Shown here one piece after another: positions 23,089-38,000 of a stretch of DNA of 64,000 bases. The stretch lies in assembly GCA_026182355.1 (NCBI GenBank), contig JAPFBL010001928.1, positions 2,529,001 to 2,593,000 on the forward strand. Direction: 5' to 3'. Position 1 is the stretch's first letter; every line of letters begins with the position of its first letter. The translations under genes were made by a program, and so were the position numbers. The notes beneath the pieces were generated by a model that saw only the letters and a program-made list of their open reading frames with translations, did not search any database and was not told the DNA's origin. The DNA is from Hermatobates lingyangjiaoensis (Eukaryota > Arthropoda > Insecta > Hemiptera > Hermatobatidae).

Positions 23089-26000
23089 GTGAGTATCAAC
23101 ATAGCTATTATAGGAATAATTAATTAGGTAGTCCCTTAATATTAACTGTTGAAGTTAGTCTTACTGCTTAGGTGTGGCAGATAAGTATAATGTGTAACAC
23201 TTACTTATGGTCAACTTAATTTCAATTTTTGGACTCTAATATTAACCATTATATTAACTTCTATCAATAAAAAAAAGTTTGGCGATTACCCAGTTGGCTT
23301 ATGAACTGTAATTCAGTACATCTATCAATACATACCTCAGCTGATGCGTAATTTATTCAGTTTTATTTTGAGATATGAGTTCATAAAAGAGATTTCTCTT
23401 TTTTAGAACATAACCTTAAATCTGAGGTGGTTGAATCACCATTTTCGGTTATCAGTTATTCAACCGTGAAAGAATTCACCATAGATGAAATGTAGACTAT
23501 TACTTCTATAGTTTATCAACTTTTATACATCATCTTCTAGATGTATAAAACTTGAATGAATATTCAAATTTTATTGAATGTAAATGAGCTAATAATTTTC
23601 TAATAAACTCAAAGCTTTATGGAACCTTTGATTTTACTTAAAGGACTTCTATTTTTATATACCGTTATAGATATATTACTATATTCGTTTTATTGAGTAG
23701 TATTAATAATATAATGCACATCTATTTTGCTTTAGTGTAATTGTATATTTCGAAAATATTTAACAACTTCTACGGATACCATTGTTTGTCCTGTTGCATC
23801 AATCAGGTACAAAGTGCTATTCATGTATGAAAAGCAATAAAACTGTTTTTCTTGGGGATCCCAGTCATTTATTTATAAGAAAAGAATCTGTTTAACCTAT
23901 AGACTTTATCGGTAAATCAAATGTATTGATTATTTCATTTGTTGAAGAAGTCAACAGTACTATTTCTTTTAAACTAAATTTCTTGAACTTTACTGTTGGT
24001 TTATGTAAAAACTATAAAAAATAGATTACTCATGCGTATTGACACATGCTTCAGCTACATTTTTTTTCTATCTATCAATGATCAAACCACAATAAGAAAT
24101 GGGAAAACAAGACTAAGATCTTTCAACCGTAACAAGCGGTCTTCGTCAGAGTCAAAAACCCAACTTTTGTGGTTTGATCATTGATTGTTATTTCACGTGT
24201 TTATGTGAAATCTGTTTATATCTATATTAATGAATAAAATTATTTGGTAAACTATATTCTTAAACTAAGAGAACAATTTTAAGTTTGTTTTAAATAGAGC
24301 AGTGATTTAATCACGTATTTTCCAATTTAATGATTACTTAAATTTAAAAATTAATCTATTTAAATGTGAATGAATAATTTCTTTTATTCCAGACTCTTGA
24401 TTTTGATCGGGATGGATTATCAAAAATGAGAAAGGCAATCAAAGCTATTTATAATTCTGGAAATTGTAAGTTTTCAATTAATTTACTGTTTACCACACCT
24501 TATATAGTATAATCATTAATACTATAGTTTCAATTATAATGGAAGATGTATTCTTTGATCCTATTATACATTAAAAAATGTCGAGATTACATCATTACGG
24601 GTTAATATATATTCATTAGTATGGATGTCTATATAAAAAATTAGAATGGTCTAGTATATCCTCGGCTTTTATCCACGTTGACTTAATGATTCTAGAAACT
24701 AGAATAATGTCTTTGGATTACTATTTTTAATATAAACTTTCATGTATTCTCTTTATTTTGAATCTAACGAACAAACTGCCATGCTATCTTGAGTAATTTT
24801 AAAATTGGGACTGTATATTCCTTTAAGAAGCGGTGGTTCTCTTACTATTTTCCCTTAAATACAGAATTAAAATTTCCTTTCTCCTGAAAGTGACTTTAGA
24901 ATCATATCTTTTTAAAACATTACCTTCTTTTGTTGAGGGGTATCTTAAAAATGATATCGAAACCCAAGATTCATTAGTATATCAATATTCATAGTGATTT
25001 TCCTTTCTGTACGGCTAATAAATTCGTTGTTTAAGGCTATTGTTTTAAGGGTATCGATTTCATATTTGGACAAGATAAGATTCAATTGGGAAAATCATTA
25101 AATTTATCTGATATAAGTGAAAGTGCTTGACATGTACAACAGAATCTCTGTATCTCAGTTTTCTAAAAATGTTAAAGGACAGCTTATTATTTTTACATAC
25201 AATTGTTTGATCATGATTATTTATAAAAATTGATAATTACTTTGATGACACTAGTTTATCTTAGTCCCTTTAGAGTTAAGGGACGCAAGGATAGCTTGCA
25301 TGTGTTATTAAATAACATGAACGATATTATGTTTTCAGTGGAGTGCATGACTAAAAACTCCGTAAACTTTTATTAATCTAACCATTTTAATGTAAAGATA
25401 ATACTTTTTCCTTTAATATTTTATGTGCATTTAACAAACAGAGTTTTCAAAAAATCAAGACTTTTTATCGAAATTTTACTGTTTCTGATAAAAGGCATCG
25501 TAATAGTGGTATCGTAATACGAAAATATTTACAATCATAGTTACAGATATTACGATAAAACATTCATCCAACGTTACTAGGTTAATATTATTCAAACTTA
25601 TCATACATTAAAAGTCTGAAGAATTGATTATAGTATACAACTAGAAATTTAGTATGTAGTATAAAAAACAACTATATCTTGTTTTCGTAGAGATACATTT
25701 GTGGTGCTTGGAATTAACAAATTAATAATGAAACAATCAGAGCAAATCATTATAGATGAGACTAAATAAATTTTATTTTTTATTATATGAATTTTACTGT
25801 TGTTTATTTGTCAAGTCATTATCTGTTGGATCTTTGAGAAATATAATGTCGTCTAAGTAAAGTTTTATTAAATATCTAAACGAAAATGTGCGTTTCGATA
25901 TAGTGATTTCTAATTACATGTGATATATAAATAAACCCAAATAGCATTTAGCATTTAATTAATGGTAATACATACAATGGAATAAAAAAATTAAGGAATA

Positions 26001-29000
26001 GTACCCGGCAGTTGAGAAGGACATAAGACATTTAAGCAGCGTTTATTTCTTGGTTCTGTGAGGAGGAAATTGGTTTGCGAGAAACAACTAAAGCTGCTGT
26101 TAGACAAAGCAGGTATAGAGTATTCTTAGTACTACAGAGGTATTACTATCAGAATTATACCATCATATGTAGTTTGTTTCCTCACATCTCTATCAGGGGA
26201 ACCCGTCATTGTTGACGAGTTTTCTTTTTTATAACTAGTTCGGTTGAGGTGTAAGGAAAACTTACGAGGTGAGATTGTACATTTTTATAATATAGCGGGT
26301 AATACTGCAGTAGTGGTGAAATGACCTTCTAGACTGAATAAAAAGTTAAATAGAATTGATATATCTTTCTTGTGTATGAAGAATTGTAGACTTTTTTTTT
26401 TGAGATACGTTTATCGAGACACTAAAAAAAGAGAATTTCGTTATAGTGATTTATTAATCGCTCAAGCTTGTATATTTCATATTTCACGAAATTTATTTTT
26501 ACTTAGAATATGTCCATACTTCTATCAGATATGACACTTCTCTGGTGTTACTTCAAACAACCTTCCACTCCACCCCACCTGCGTAATAAAACTCTCTCGT
26601 CCTTCTTAACAGCTGATAACTGTTATCCTCTTAGATATCCTTCGCCAACAAGGCCTAGAGCCTACCTACATTCTGAATATGCCAGAGGATCCCCACGACA
26701 AAGCGCCCTTCAAAGAAGTATCTTGCAACTGAACGTCTTCTCATATTGAGGGACATTCAGGAAAATACTATGCATTCGAAACGCGTTGTTTTTTGATACA
26801 AACAATTTTATGTGAACAATTTTCCCTCTTTTTTTCGTAATATTAAATACTGCATAGTTTTTTACAAAACTTTTGAGAAAATGTACTGAATAGTGTTTTG
26901 AATAGTATATATATGTTTTAAGGTATTATAGCTATATATCAAAATGTCCGTAGTTTTAATGTAAGTATTTGATCAGTCATGAACCAGATACTAACCCCAT
27001 TTATTAGTTAATTAAATCCAAGGTTAATGTGAAAACACAAAAATATCACAGGGGTGTTTTTATTCTGTAATTTTACAGTACCCTCTACCGGGAGCACTAC
27101 ATACTATTCTAGTCAGTAAACTACGAAGTGTTACAAGTTTATATCAACAAAATTCAATTAGCTTTGTCTCGTTAATTGTTAATAAATTAAGAATTCAAGT
27201 TATTGTGCCTCATGAACAGCTTGTATTCTACTTGGATAGCAAAATATTAGGAACTGAAAGAGTGCAGTGTTGTGACTTATGTTATGAAGCATTTTGTTGA
27301 CTGTGTTCAAGAGCATACTCACGTTAAACTGACCTTCACGAAGTCTCTTGCACCTCAGCGCGTCTTTTCAAGGAGAACGAGATTAATGTTTTTCGAAATA
27401 ACGATATTGTCTGTTAATTTACCTGATCCCAATGTTTATGAATACGCATACATATGAAGGACTATGTTGTAGGTGTGATGCATCAGGGACCTATTTATTG
27501 TCATTTTCGTCATATAATGTTAAAGAAAATATGAAAAAAGTGGTTCGGGAATGAGTAATGAATGACATTGCTTCCTCCGTGTCCTTTTATTGATCTTACC
27601 CAAGCATAATACCAGCTGTTTGTATATTCAACTTTGTATGATTAATCTTGCAAAAATTCCTCAACCATTAAGATTAATTTGACATATTTCTATCTTTTAG
27701 TATAGCTTATGGGCAGAGGCAGGTGGGTTTCATTCAATAATACCTCTTACATGAAAGTGAACATTACTTCTGATGTAATTTCTTTATTAATTTTTCATAA
27801 AATCCCACTGTGTATCCCGTCTCATGACTGTTTTGTCTTACTTCAGCCCATGTGAACAATGAGATGTACCTGAGTCGGGTAGTCGAGAGACTTGGAGGTG
27901 ATGCCCTTTCCAAGGATCAAGAACCTGACATTGCTGCAGCTTTTCTCAAATTTGCCGTTGTAACGAAAGAACTCTCAGCTCTTATGAAAACCCTTGTAAG
28001 TCCATTTTATTTTATATAGTCAAATCATTAGTTTTTAAATTAATTAACTTTATTACATAAAATCCAAATATAGTTGGATCCACCGCAGATGCTTTTACAA
28101 AGTGTATGTTTATAGTACAATAGACTTTAAGTGATTATGAATGTATTTGAGTTGAACACGGTGATTGAAAGTAACTTCCTGTTTTATGATTTATGCCTCA
28201 ACTTACACAATATAAACAGTTGAAACAAGTATAGATGACATTACTGAAATGGAAAAAAAATATTATTATAGGGGTCCTATTTAATAGGATCATATAAACT
28301 GCTAGAATTTTAAAACAGAGAATTACCTTTCAATGACTTTGTATAAAACTTCAATATAAAATTTGTTAGAGAAAGAAAATCTACTGGTGTTTGTTTTTAT
28401 ATAGCTTCTGTTTTTAATGCATTTTCCACTCTATTAACATTCTATATAAACGTTTTTATTAACCCTCTTGCTCGTTTTATTTCTATTACTTGTAAAAGTT
28501 ATTTATATTTGTCTTATTATTCTGTCACTTTTATTTTCACGACCAAAATGAAAGAAACTGTAGTTTGTTTCGAAAATCAAGCTTTGTTGAAATTTCATAC
28601 CGTACATTATATGAAATGTTTTATGAATTCTTGTTATGCTAGGTTCTTTTAACACTTTGTTAATCTCTCAGAAGTGTTGAACTTTTTGATGTTGTTTAGT
28701 ATTATTTAATTGCGAGCACTGTTTTTTAATTCTTGTTAAACTTTTTAGTTTTTAATTAATTTTGCTTTAGACTATAGTCTAAGTAATATTACTATAGCAG
28801 TTCACCCTGCTTTGCACGATGAAAAAAAACCATTATTTTATGTTGAAACAGTTATTTGCGAAATCCCTGAATTTTTAGTGGAACACGCTTTTAGAACTAA
28901 TACCACCGATTTATCTCTTTAGGCTTTTGCTTATAAACGGAGAAAACGGGGAAATTAAAATCTTCTTTTAATTTCGAAGAAATTAATTAGTTGACATTAA

Positions 29001-32000
29001 CATGTCGAGGAAAATGTTTCATATACGTCGTCTATCAATCAAATTTCCAATTAACTAGGTATTTTCAGACTTTCAGCATCTCTGTAAAATATTTTGACCC
29101 GAATATTTTTTTATTAGTTCATTAATCTTTTATTATTTGTTCAATTTTTAGTAGTTGACATCTACTGTTGTTTTTTATTAATAATTGGGATTATGTTTCG
29201 TTTATAATAATTTTCGTGTGTAGTAAGTATTTGCAATGTTTAATGTCTTGCTTGTTCAAATAGTAATTCTGCAAAGCCATTTTAATTAATTTGATTTAGT
29301 TATTCAAACAATGATTAATATTAATTATAAACTTCTTTTAAAAAACGTAGTTTTTTTAAGCAACTTCGTATTATTTGGGTTAAAGAATGGCGCATTTGTT
29401 TCTTAACAAACTAATACAATTTTTTTTTCGTATAATTCGTATATTTCAGTCATTCGTGTGACCAGCCATCAGCTGGCTACAAATTTATGAACTTAAAATT
29501 CTCTTTAGTTTTACAGTTTGTAGGCTAAAGTATTGGTACTTGGATGACTGAAATGCTTCCCTAATTGTATTAGTTGGTTGAGATACAATAATCTTAGCCT
29601 CTAATCCTTATAGATAAACTGCGTAACGCGGAGGGACCCCGTTTAGTATACCCATTACTAAAAAGGGTGCTAATTTAAAACTTAATATTTTTTCCATTTT
29701 CATTTTCCACCTTTTGAATAACTCTAAAGGCTAAATTATACTCTAAAGGTATAACAATTGCAGGGGCAAATGTATATCTTGTTCAAAAAAATAACTTTCC
29801 AAATCATCCTACATTACTTTTATTAATACTATTTTCGATAGTAATTATTTATTCTTTTAGTTCCCTATAACGGTCCTCCTTCTTTTTATCAAGTATCAAA
29901 TATTATAATATTTTTAGTGATGATCAGATTTTAAATTCAAGAACCGTGTGACTCTCTCATTGAAGTTATCTCTCTTATCAATTCAAGTGTGTCTAACTTT
30001 TAAAACAAAATTTATCTAATCTAGAGATATTTATCATAATATGTAAACTTTAAGAATCTATTTTTCAAACTGAAACCCAAGTTGCATTCTCTTACAATTC
30101 ATGTTATTTACTTCATTTTGATGGCGTTAGTAATTTAAATAACTCCATGTTAGAGAGTAATGATAAAAAAAGGAAAGTCTTTCCCTCAAACACTGAATTG
30201 TTCTTGAGTGATGTATTCAGTCATTTATCGGCAGCCACAATTTGGTTTCCTTCTTTTATCGATGAAGTTGTCTTCAGTTTGAAATTAATAACGCAATGAC
30301 AATGAAACAGTTTCAACTGCCGACATCAATTTGTCAAACAAGTATCCACTTTATAACTGAAACACTGTTTGATTAGTCAGATGTTTCTTGAAATCAATTT
30401 GATAGAACTAAAAGTTAATACTTGATCTATCCTACTATCTATTGCTTTCGTTTAAATGTTTGTTATAAATTATGAGTTTATGAACAGTAGGTGATCACTA
30501 AAAAAGTTTTGTTAGTTCAAAGTTTGGGGCCATGGTAACTCAGAGAGGGCTTTCGTGGTCTCCTCTGAACTAGTAACCACGAAAGGGTTTGTCTATCTTA
30601 ACTTTGTCTATTTCCCACTTTAAAATCGTGAGTATCGACCCGGGTTTGATACTCATTCTGTTCCTCAATTTATTTATACCATAGGTGAAAAAATCTGAGT
30701 ACATCGACTCGGAGAGGACGTCAAACCGTCAGTCCCGAGAATGTGTAATGTCAGGTGCTCGTTATAGATTCATACTATAAATACACTTGAGTTAGGCAAA
30801 ATTTAGGACTCCCAATTTAGAATGTTCATAGTGTGGTATCAAGGACCTTGTCTATAAGGGGGTCGTTCGTTCAGTAATGACTTATGGTTGCTCCTTCTGG
30901 TTTAAAGCTGCACCAATGAACAAGGCTTGTATACAGATCGTTCAAAATAAGTGTGCCTGCCTTATAGCCAGGGCTCATTAGTTCGCTCGAAATGTGGATA
31001 TTCATCATAATTTGATAATGGAATCCATAGATAGTTACATCACTGGACTTACTACCAATGAAGACAACAAACTACCTACTCATCCAAACCTTGTACAAGT
31101 TCTTAATCCTGCCACCAACCTTCCTCAACTTCACTGAACAATTACTTCATCCACTGACTATTTTTCTAACGCATGACTAAAAACATTGAAACTTATGACT
31201 AACAAGACCAAATACTCGCGAATACGACGTCATTACTGTACAGATGAACTGAATATCTGACATGAAATACTGACAGTCCAAGTTACAGTAGCACAGTAAT
31301 CAAGCAGTAGAAGGTCTCTGGTCTGGAACTGCTACTTACGATGTGCACTATAGTGCGCGGATATATTCGTTGGTCGTTGGATAGTGTGGTATCTCAAAAG
31401 GCCAATGTTCTGCCTATGTGTGTTCTCCTGTAAGACTGCCACAGCAACCCAACCTAATCTGACTTACTTCAAAGTTGTGGTACTCCCGCCTTTCTCAAAA
31501 CTTCTCAACCTTTCTACCTCCTGCTTACTATTTCATTTTTAGCTCTGCCATATCTCCTCTTACCAGATTTATAATCTTTCTGCATCATAAGTTTGTAGAT
31601 ACTTTTCTTCATATGGTGTCTTCTTTATTTACTAATATTTCCAATGTTTGATTGCTTAATTTTAATTTCTTGTAAATTAACTTTTTGTTAATAAATTTGT
31701 GATTTTTAGGAATCATTTAAAGAAGAGTAATAGAAACAGATTAAACCTTTAAGTGTTTTCATTCTGTAGTGATTTTTTTAAAAAAATCTTCGAAGATTTA
31801 GTTACTTCATAATTAAAAAAAGTGTTTAATGATAAGAAAAGTGGCGTTTTTGGCACCTTTGTTAGATCACTTTAGCGGGCAGTAAACCCCGTGGCCACGC
31901 TACTTCTACTGTAAACGAAAGTGATCTTGTTAATTGCATCTGACAGAACTCTGTGTGAATGAACTTTTTCATTGGGTCTACATCTAAACCTATAAAAATA

Positions 32001-35000
32001 TAAAAATGAAAGTAAAATATTCTGATTAAAATATTTTGAAGATATGTAATGTCTCATACGCAACTTTACTATAAGTAAACTTAATATCAAACCCTTTGAA
32101 AATCAGTTGAGCAATAGATAGTAGGGTTTTATTTTATCGAATTTATCATGTAAAATTTATCAACTTCTTCTTGGTAAACAATTATAATAGTTATAGATAA
32201 TCAAATAAATGATTTCATTTGTTTATTATGGCTTTATCCATTTTATCAGTCACAGCAACTTGAAATCATTAATGTAGAACAATCATTATTATTATTATTA
32301 TCTATATATAAATTCTCTTCGTGGCTCTGTATGTATGTATGTTTGTACCTTATGCATTCGGCCTACAATGGACCTTTTTCAAAAATTCTTTTGCAAGGCA
32401 CTTTCTATAGGTCTTGGGGTGGTTTTAGGCTATTAAACTCTGGGGGGCAGCCTAACCCAGGCCCCCTAGGGCCCTATAATAGATAAGGTTTGCTGTATAA
32501 CCTGTTTGTTTACATTTTGACTTTAATTGGTAATGGCAACCGCAGGTAGGTTATTCTTTGTGATAATATTTCCACATGCTTTGTTCAATTATTTTTTTGA
32601 TACAATGCTTCTTCATAAACAAATAATATTTCATCAAAATATTGTTATTCAAACTTTTAAGAGACAATTTTGTTTACTAATATAATTTTAATTGGACATT
32701 TAAAACTGTGTGAAGTCTTCAAATTGAAATCATTGAATGAAATGTAATGTGATATGGTTTAGCCTCTTCAACTAACTGGTTCCTAATTGAAACTATTTGG
32801 GGGTTTAAAATTCGTATCATATTTAACAGATAAGACATATCACATTTAATGAGCTTAGACTTCTTTCAAATTTCTTGATGTATTGTTCGGCAAAAAATAT
32901 TCTTTTTATTATTTGTTTAATCTAATCTATCAACTTCCTATATTATTAGACAATGTGTGAAATTTATAATCACTGTTAGATTATATATTTTTTGCGTAAT
33001 CTATAATTTTAATTCTGTATTAATTTTGTTTATCTCAAAAAACTTAAGTGTAACGGAACTATAGAAAATTTAAATTGTTTTCGTTATATGTAATTTATTA
33101 TTAGAGTTGAAATTAATTGTTTCCTGGGTAAAGCCGGGTAGATCAGCTAGTTATTATTAAACTGATTGCTGTAGTTTCAGCTGACTTGTGCGGAGCGTAG
33201 TCATATCTCTTTTGTAGTCTTTTATTTTGTTGTTTCTAAATCGACGCAGAATTTTGGTACTCAGATTTTCTTCCCTTTACCCCCTTTGAAATACCTCTCT
33301 TGTCCACCTCCGTTCTCAACACTATATTAGATGTCTAATTTCACTTGTTTCAGTTCGAATATGACTCTGACGAAAACCAGTTATTTTAGTTGAATGTTTT
33401 AGTCTCATTTCTGATTTTCTTGTTGTAGTTTAGCTGTTAATATTTTGATTTTACCTGTTTACTCTGAAATCTTGTGATATAATGGTATCAGATAATAATA
33501 ATAGCAGCATATAATGTTAATAATGATAGCAGCAGACGTTGAATCTAACATTTAGTGTCAACATTATACATGTTTGTGTCATAAACACTGGTATTCAGAG
33601 TATCAAAACGAAATAATGATTTCATTTAACTATTCATGTTTCAGATATTATAATGGATATCTAAGAGTCGAAAGAAATTTAAGAAATGAGAATACTTTTA
33701 AAATGTAATTTAAATGTTTAAATAAATGATCTCTGAAGTTATTTTTTTCGATACACAGAACCATATGTGAAACATATTTTTACGTTCCAGTTTGTTGGTT
33801 TTTTTTCTTCATTTCATGGAATAAAATAGTCTTTTTTTCTATTCCATGAAATGAAAGTTAAAGAATAACTTTATTATCCTACATTATTTTTTTAATACAA
33901 TTTTTGAAAGTATGTAACTACAATACTTTTTAGTATGACAAAAATATCAGGCACACGTAATACAGTGCATTAGTGATTTTGTATTTGTGATGAAATATTA
34001 TAAGTTTGATGAAACGTCATTGAAGTGTTAGTAATTATTTAATGGGCCAATCTTAAATACCACTTTCAAAAAAGTTATTATACAATTTAAAACTAGATTA
34101 TGTTTGTTCTGTTTACTAGATGCAGAATATAAACAATATCGTGATGTTCCCCCTGGAGAGTTTACTGAAGGGAGACCTGAGAGGTGTCAAGGGGGACTTG
34201 AAAAGACCTTTCGACAGAGCTTGGAAAGAGTACGAAGCCAAATATGCGAAAATCGAGAAAGAGAAGAAACAGCAGGCGAAGGAGGCTGGTTTGATCCGGT
34301 CAGAGGTTACATCTGCAGAGATAGCTGATGACATGGAGAAGGAAAGAAGACTATTCCAGCTGCAGATGTGTGAAGTCAGTACCACTTGTGGAAGCATTGT
34401 TAACTTAATGTATCAGTACTTCAAATACATCGAAAAGATGACCTTAAACATAAATATGTGATAATGTGAACAGTAAAAGGAAACAGAATCTTACGAGTAT
34501 TGTAAGGTTTATAACACAGCGGTTATAAGATATTTGAAAATGATAAGCCATCATAACTCATATTAAAAAAAATCTTTAAATCCGATAAAAACTTAATTTA
34601 TTGATCAGATTTATAATTTTTTATTTACTGAAATTCTAAGTGAGTAATTCCGAGTTAAACTTTATATTTAAGTTTAACCACGGTAATTTTATGATCCTAC
34701 TAATTATGGTAGTTAATTATTATCGTAATATATCTTAAGAACATGATTTATATCGTCAAACAGAGTAAAGTACGATAAAAAATTCTGCTCATAAAGGCAA
34801 ATTCCTTTTTCCTCCTAATTCAGAGACAATATTTAATAAACAGAATGAAGCCAACGGCCCACTGAGTCACAACCCGCACAGATTGATTCTGTATAGGACC
34901 TATCTCCCGAATACACTTTAAATAACGTTAATACTTTTGACTCGGGAATGTCTCCACGCATTCATTCATGTTCTTCAATGTGTGGGTGGGTTGGTTTTGC

Positions 35001-38000
35001 TTGCCCAAAGCATTTGTAGTCGTGTAATCGAGAAGTTCATCATAGTTTTGTAAATAGCAGTTATCTTCTCAAGAAGTTAGGTGCAGTGTAAAAGTGATAT
35101 AGAGAGGACAGCGACTTTTTCACGTAGGTATTGACATGTCTATGGAACACAGTAGTTATCTTAAGCCCATGATCCGGGACAATGGACAATTACAACACTA
35201 CCAAGAGTGCATGCTTATAAGGCAATCTCAAACAGCTCACTATGTAGGGAATCAGTACTGAAGTTTTTCAGTTGTTAATTTTGTATCTTTGAACCAATTT
35301 AACTTATTGAAGATCATTTTTTTAAATTTGGTTTTATAAATGTTATTAAAAATTGATACGAGAAATCAAATAAAAAAGTAATAAAAATAAATAAATAAAA
35401 ACAAAATTTAACACTCACACAGCCAAGTAATAAGGGAAAGTTTATTTGATTTACTTTGAAATCTATGTTTGTTTTTTCTTCTCGAACTAAGTAAATTACC
35501 AGTGATATTTTCGTCATCGCCTTATGCTATTTTAGGGGCTGAAGGTATGTCTGATTTGTCACCCATATTCATTATCGGGTTGATTATACATCTTTAGTTG
35601 TAAATTTTATCACAATGAAGTCTATTAGACAAAGAATTAAATGAGTAAGTATAAACTTACTCAGGGTCTGACCTCTTTACGTCCTCTCTTATGGACTGTT
35701 GTACAAAGTTTTTCTATTTCAGAGTTATCTAGGATCAGTACTGATTTGATCGTTGTCTGAAACTTAGAAATACACTTGTTGAGAAAAACTACATCCGGAA
35801 GTGAGCTATTTACAAAAATTATCTGGTATTATTAGTGAAATTTGCAACTGAGTGGGGATAATACAAGCAAGGCAGAGGTTTTTCAACTTGTAGGGTACAG
35901 ATTTTGTTTGTATAAAAGTAGTTAGTAGTAAGGAGGTTAGTATAAGTTGAAACATATAATTGATTAAAAAGTCTTGTCTCGAACTTTGTAATGCTTGACT
36001 GGTTTCGGAAGCACGTAGTCCATCTACAAGAACAGCTTGTCTCAAGCCATTTATACTCTTGAAGGTGCATATAGCTCCAAACAGGACAACCGAGAAAAAA
36101 GTACAAACCAGGGCAATATCGTAACTACTCATGATACTCTCTGGAAAAAACAACTTTTTTTAAGTAGAGGAAACGTAATTAGTAAAAAATAAAAATGATA
36201 TAATAATACATTTTGGTTGGACATTAGCAGAGCATGACTATAAACCGTAGCAGAGCAGAGCATAAATATACTGCTATCTTTTGATTAGCCTTTTGGCTTT
36301 TTTTATATGCATAGTCTTTAATATCAGTATCATGCTACACTTTGTATTATGTCCTGTGAGATGTATCAAACCAACATGAAAAGACACGCAGGTTGGTTGA
36401 AGGTGTATTCATAGGTTTATGGCACCGTTCAGCTTCAACAGCAACAGCTGTTGCAACTTAAGAGCTGACTGGCTCTTAGGGCTGAGTCCAAAACTGGCTC
36501 GACGCAACACTCAACAAACGATAAACATTAAGAATTTAAAGATATCGTTGAACTATACGGGTATATTAGAGAAAATAAATAACATGTAAATTGTTTTCCA
36601 TTTTGATGATATTTAATAAATTTACATTTTATTTCTTTTATTTCAGTACCTGATTAAAGTTAATGAAATCAAGACTAAAAAGGGAATAGAGTTACTTCAG
36701 CATCTCGTGGAATACTATCATGCTCAAACCAAGTAAGTGCCTCTCTACAGTATAATCAACTGCAACAATTTTGTTTGAACCGAAATATTACGGTTTGTTG
36801 TATGCATTGTTTAATAATAGAAATCGTACATGAAAGTACATTTTGAAATGTATTTAATATAATACTGTTTCATTGCGCAAATAACTTTGAATAATTAGTA
36901 GTTATGAATTAGTCATGCTCATTTCATTTGAATAAATAATTCTTATCAGATAAAGCGTGACTCACTATACAAATTATAATACAAACGTATTAATATGCAT
37001 ATAGATAGAGTCTAACAAGTTGCAATAAACACGATGTAAGCGGTCGTAATATCTGAATATCCACTCTGTGTAAACATTTTTACACAAACAAACCCTCAAA
37101 AGAACCAACTTCTCTAGAATTTCATATATATCAGATTTTCTTTAAATTTCAACATTATGTACAAGCTATACATTATGTACATACTTTATAAGTATTATAT
37201 AGAGTGAATGTTTCGTGAATGAATTATTGAATTTAATAGTATATTAGATAATATAATGTTACTCTGCCAAATCGTTGGGAATGACAGGTAGAAATTCCCG
37301 TTATGACAGGAATAACTTTCAGTGATATAAAAATGTACTAACTTTTGCAAATCAGAGTACAATTTTTGAAGATTTTCAAAAGCTATTCAATAAATAGGTA
37401 GTTCTACCTATATATACTAAGTATAACATCTTAATGATCAAATAATATTTTTTTTAATTATCAAAGAAACACAATAAGAAAACAAAATTCTATCTATCAA
37501 TAGCCCTGTCATAGTCCTTGGCAGAAGGACAAGAAGATCAAAGCTGAAGTAGTGAGCAGAGACTGAAAGCTTTGCTGTTGACATAAGAAGACAGAAAGAG
37601 GGAAAAGAAGGGAAAAATTAGAACAAAAATATAGATTGCTAATTGAATATAATTACGAAACGGTTATATATTGTGGCTAGAAACAATGTTGCACCATGGA
37701 AAAAAATACTTACAAAAGGTCTTAAAGTAATAAAGATGCTAGAACGGGGAACTATGTAAGAACCTGTACACAGGAACAATAGTTAAATCGAATTTCATGA
37801 AAGTTAGCATATGTAAAAATTTAGGTTGCTTCGTTGACAATTGGAAGTTGTGTCGCAATTCATATTCAGAATCAGTAACGACTATTGTCGAGATGTATAA
37901 GTGTTTTTTTATTAGTTTATTCTGTGATATCACAAATTTTTATGAATGAGTGTTATGTATAACTAAAACGTAATTTTTGTTAATGAATCATCAATCTGTC

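Larger units (their letters stand above)
27996..34119 (+). other. ASAP intron 3
   Basis: 6.1 kb, the longest ASAP intron. It holds a SINE (30530-30770), a LINE 3' remnant (30841-31137), a Helitron (32301-33150) and a degenerate hairpin repeat (33364-33400). The rest is AT-rich with nothing seen. Confidence 0.7.

Noticed and set aside
26510..26749. 79-aa plus-strand ORF
   Set aside because: Leads into a repeat tail (GCATTCGAAACGCGTT), so probably part of a retroelement remnant; no family seen.
34120..34122. ATG of exon 4 as the ASAP start
   Set aside because: A splice acceptor sits directly before it and conserved upstream exons 1-3 join in frame.
34104..34397. Plus-frame and minus-frame ORFs over ASAP exon 4
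   Set aside because: Shadows of the real exon frame, which carries the conserved BAR sequence.
35806..36153. 115-aa minus-strand ORF with a hydrophobic segment
   Set aside because: No recognisable family, no splice context, AT-rich; chance or repeat origin is as likely.
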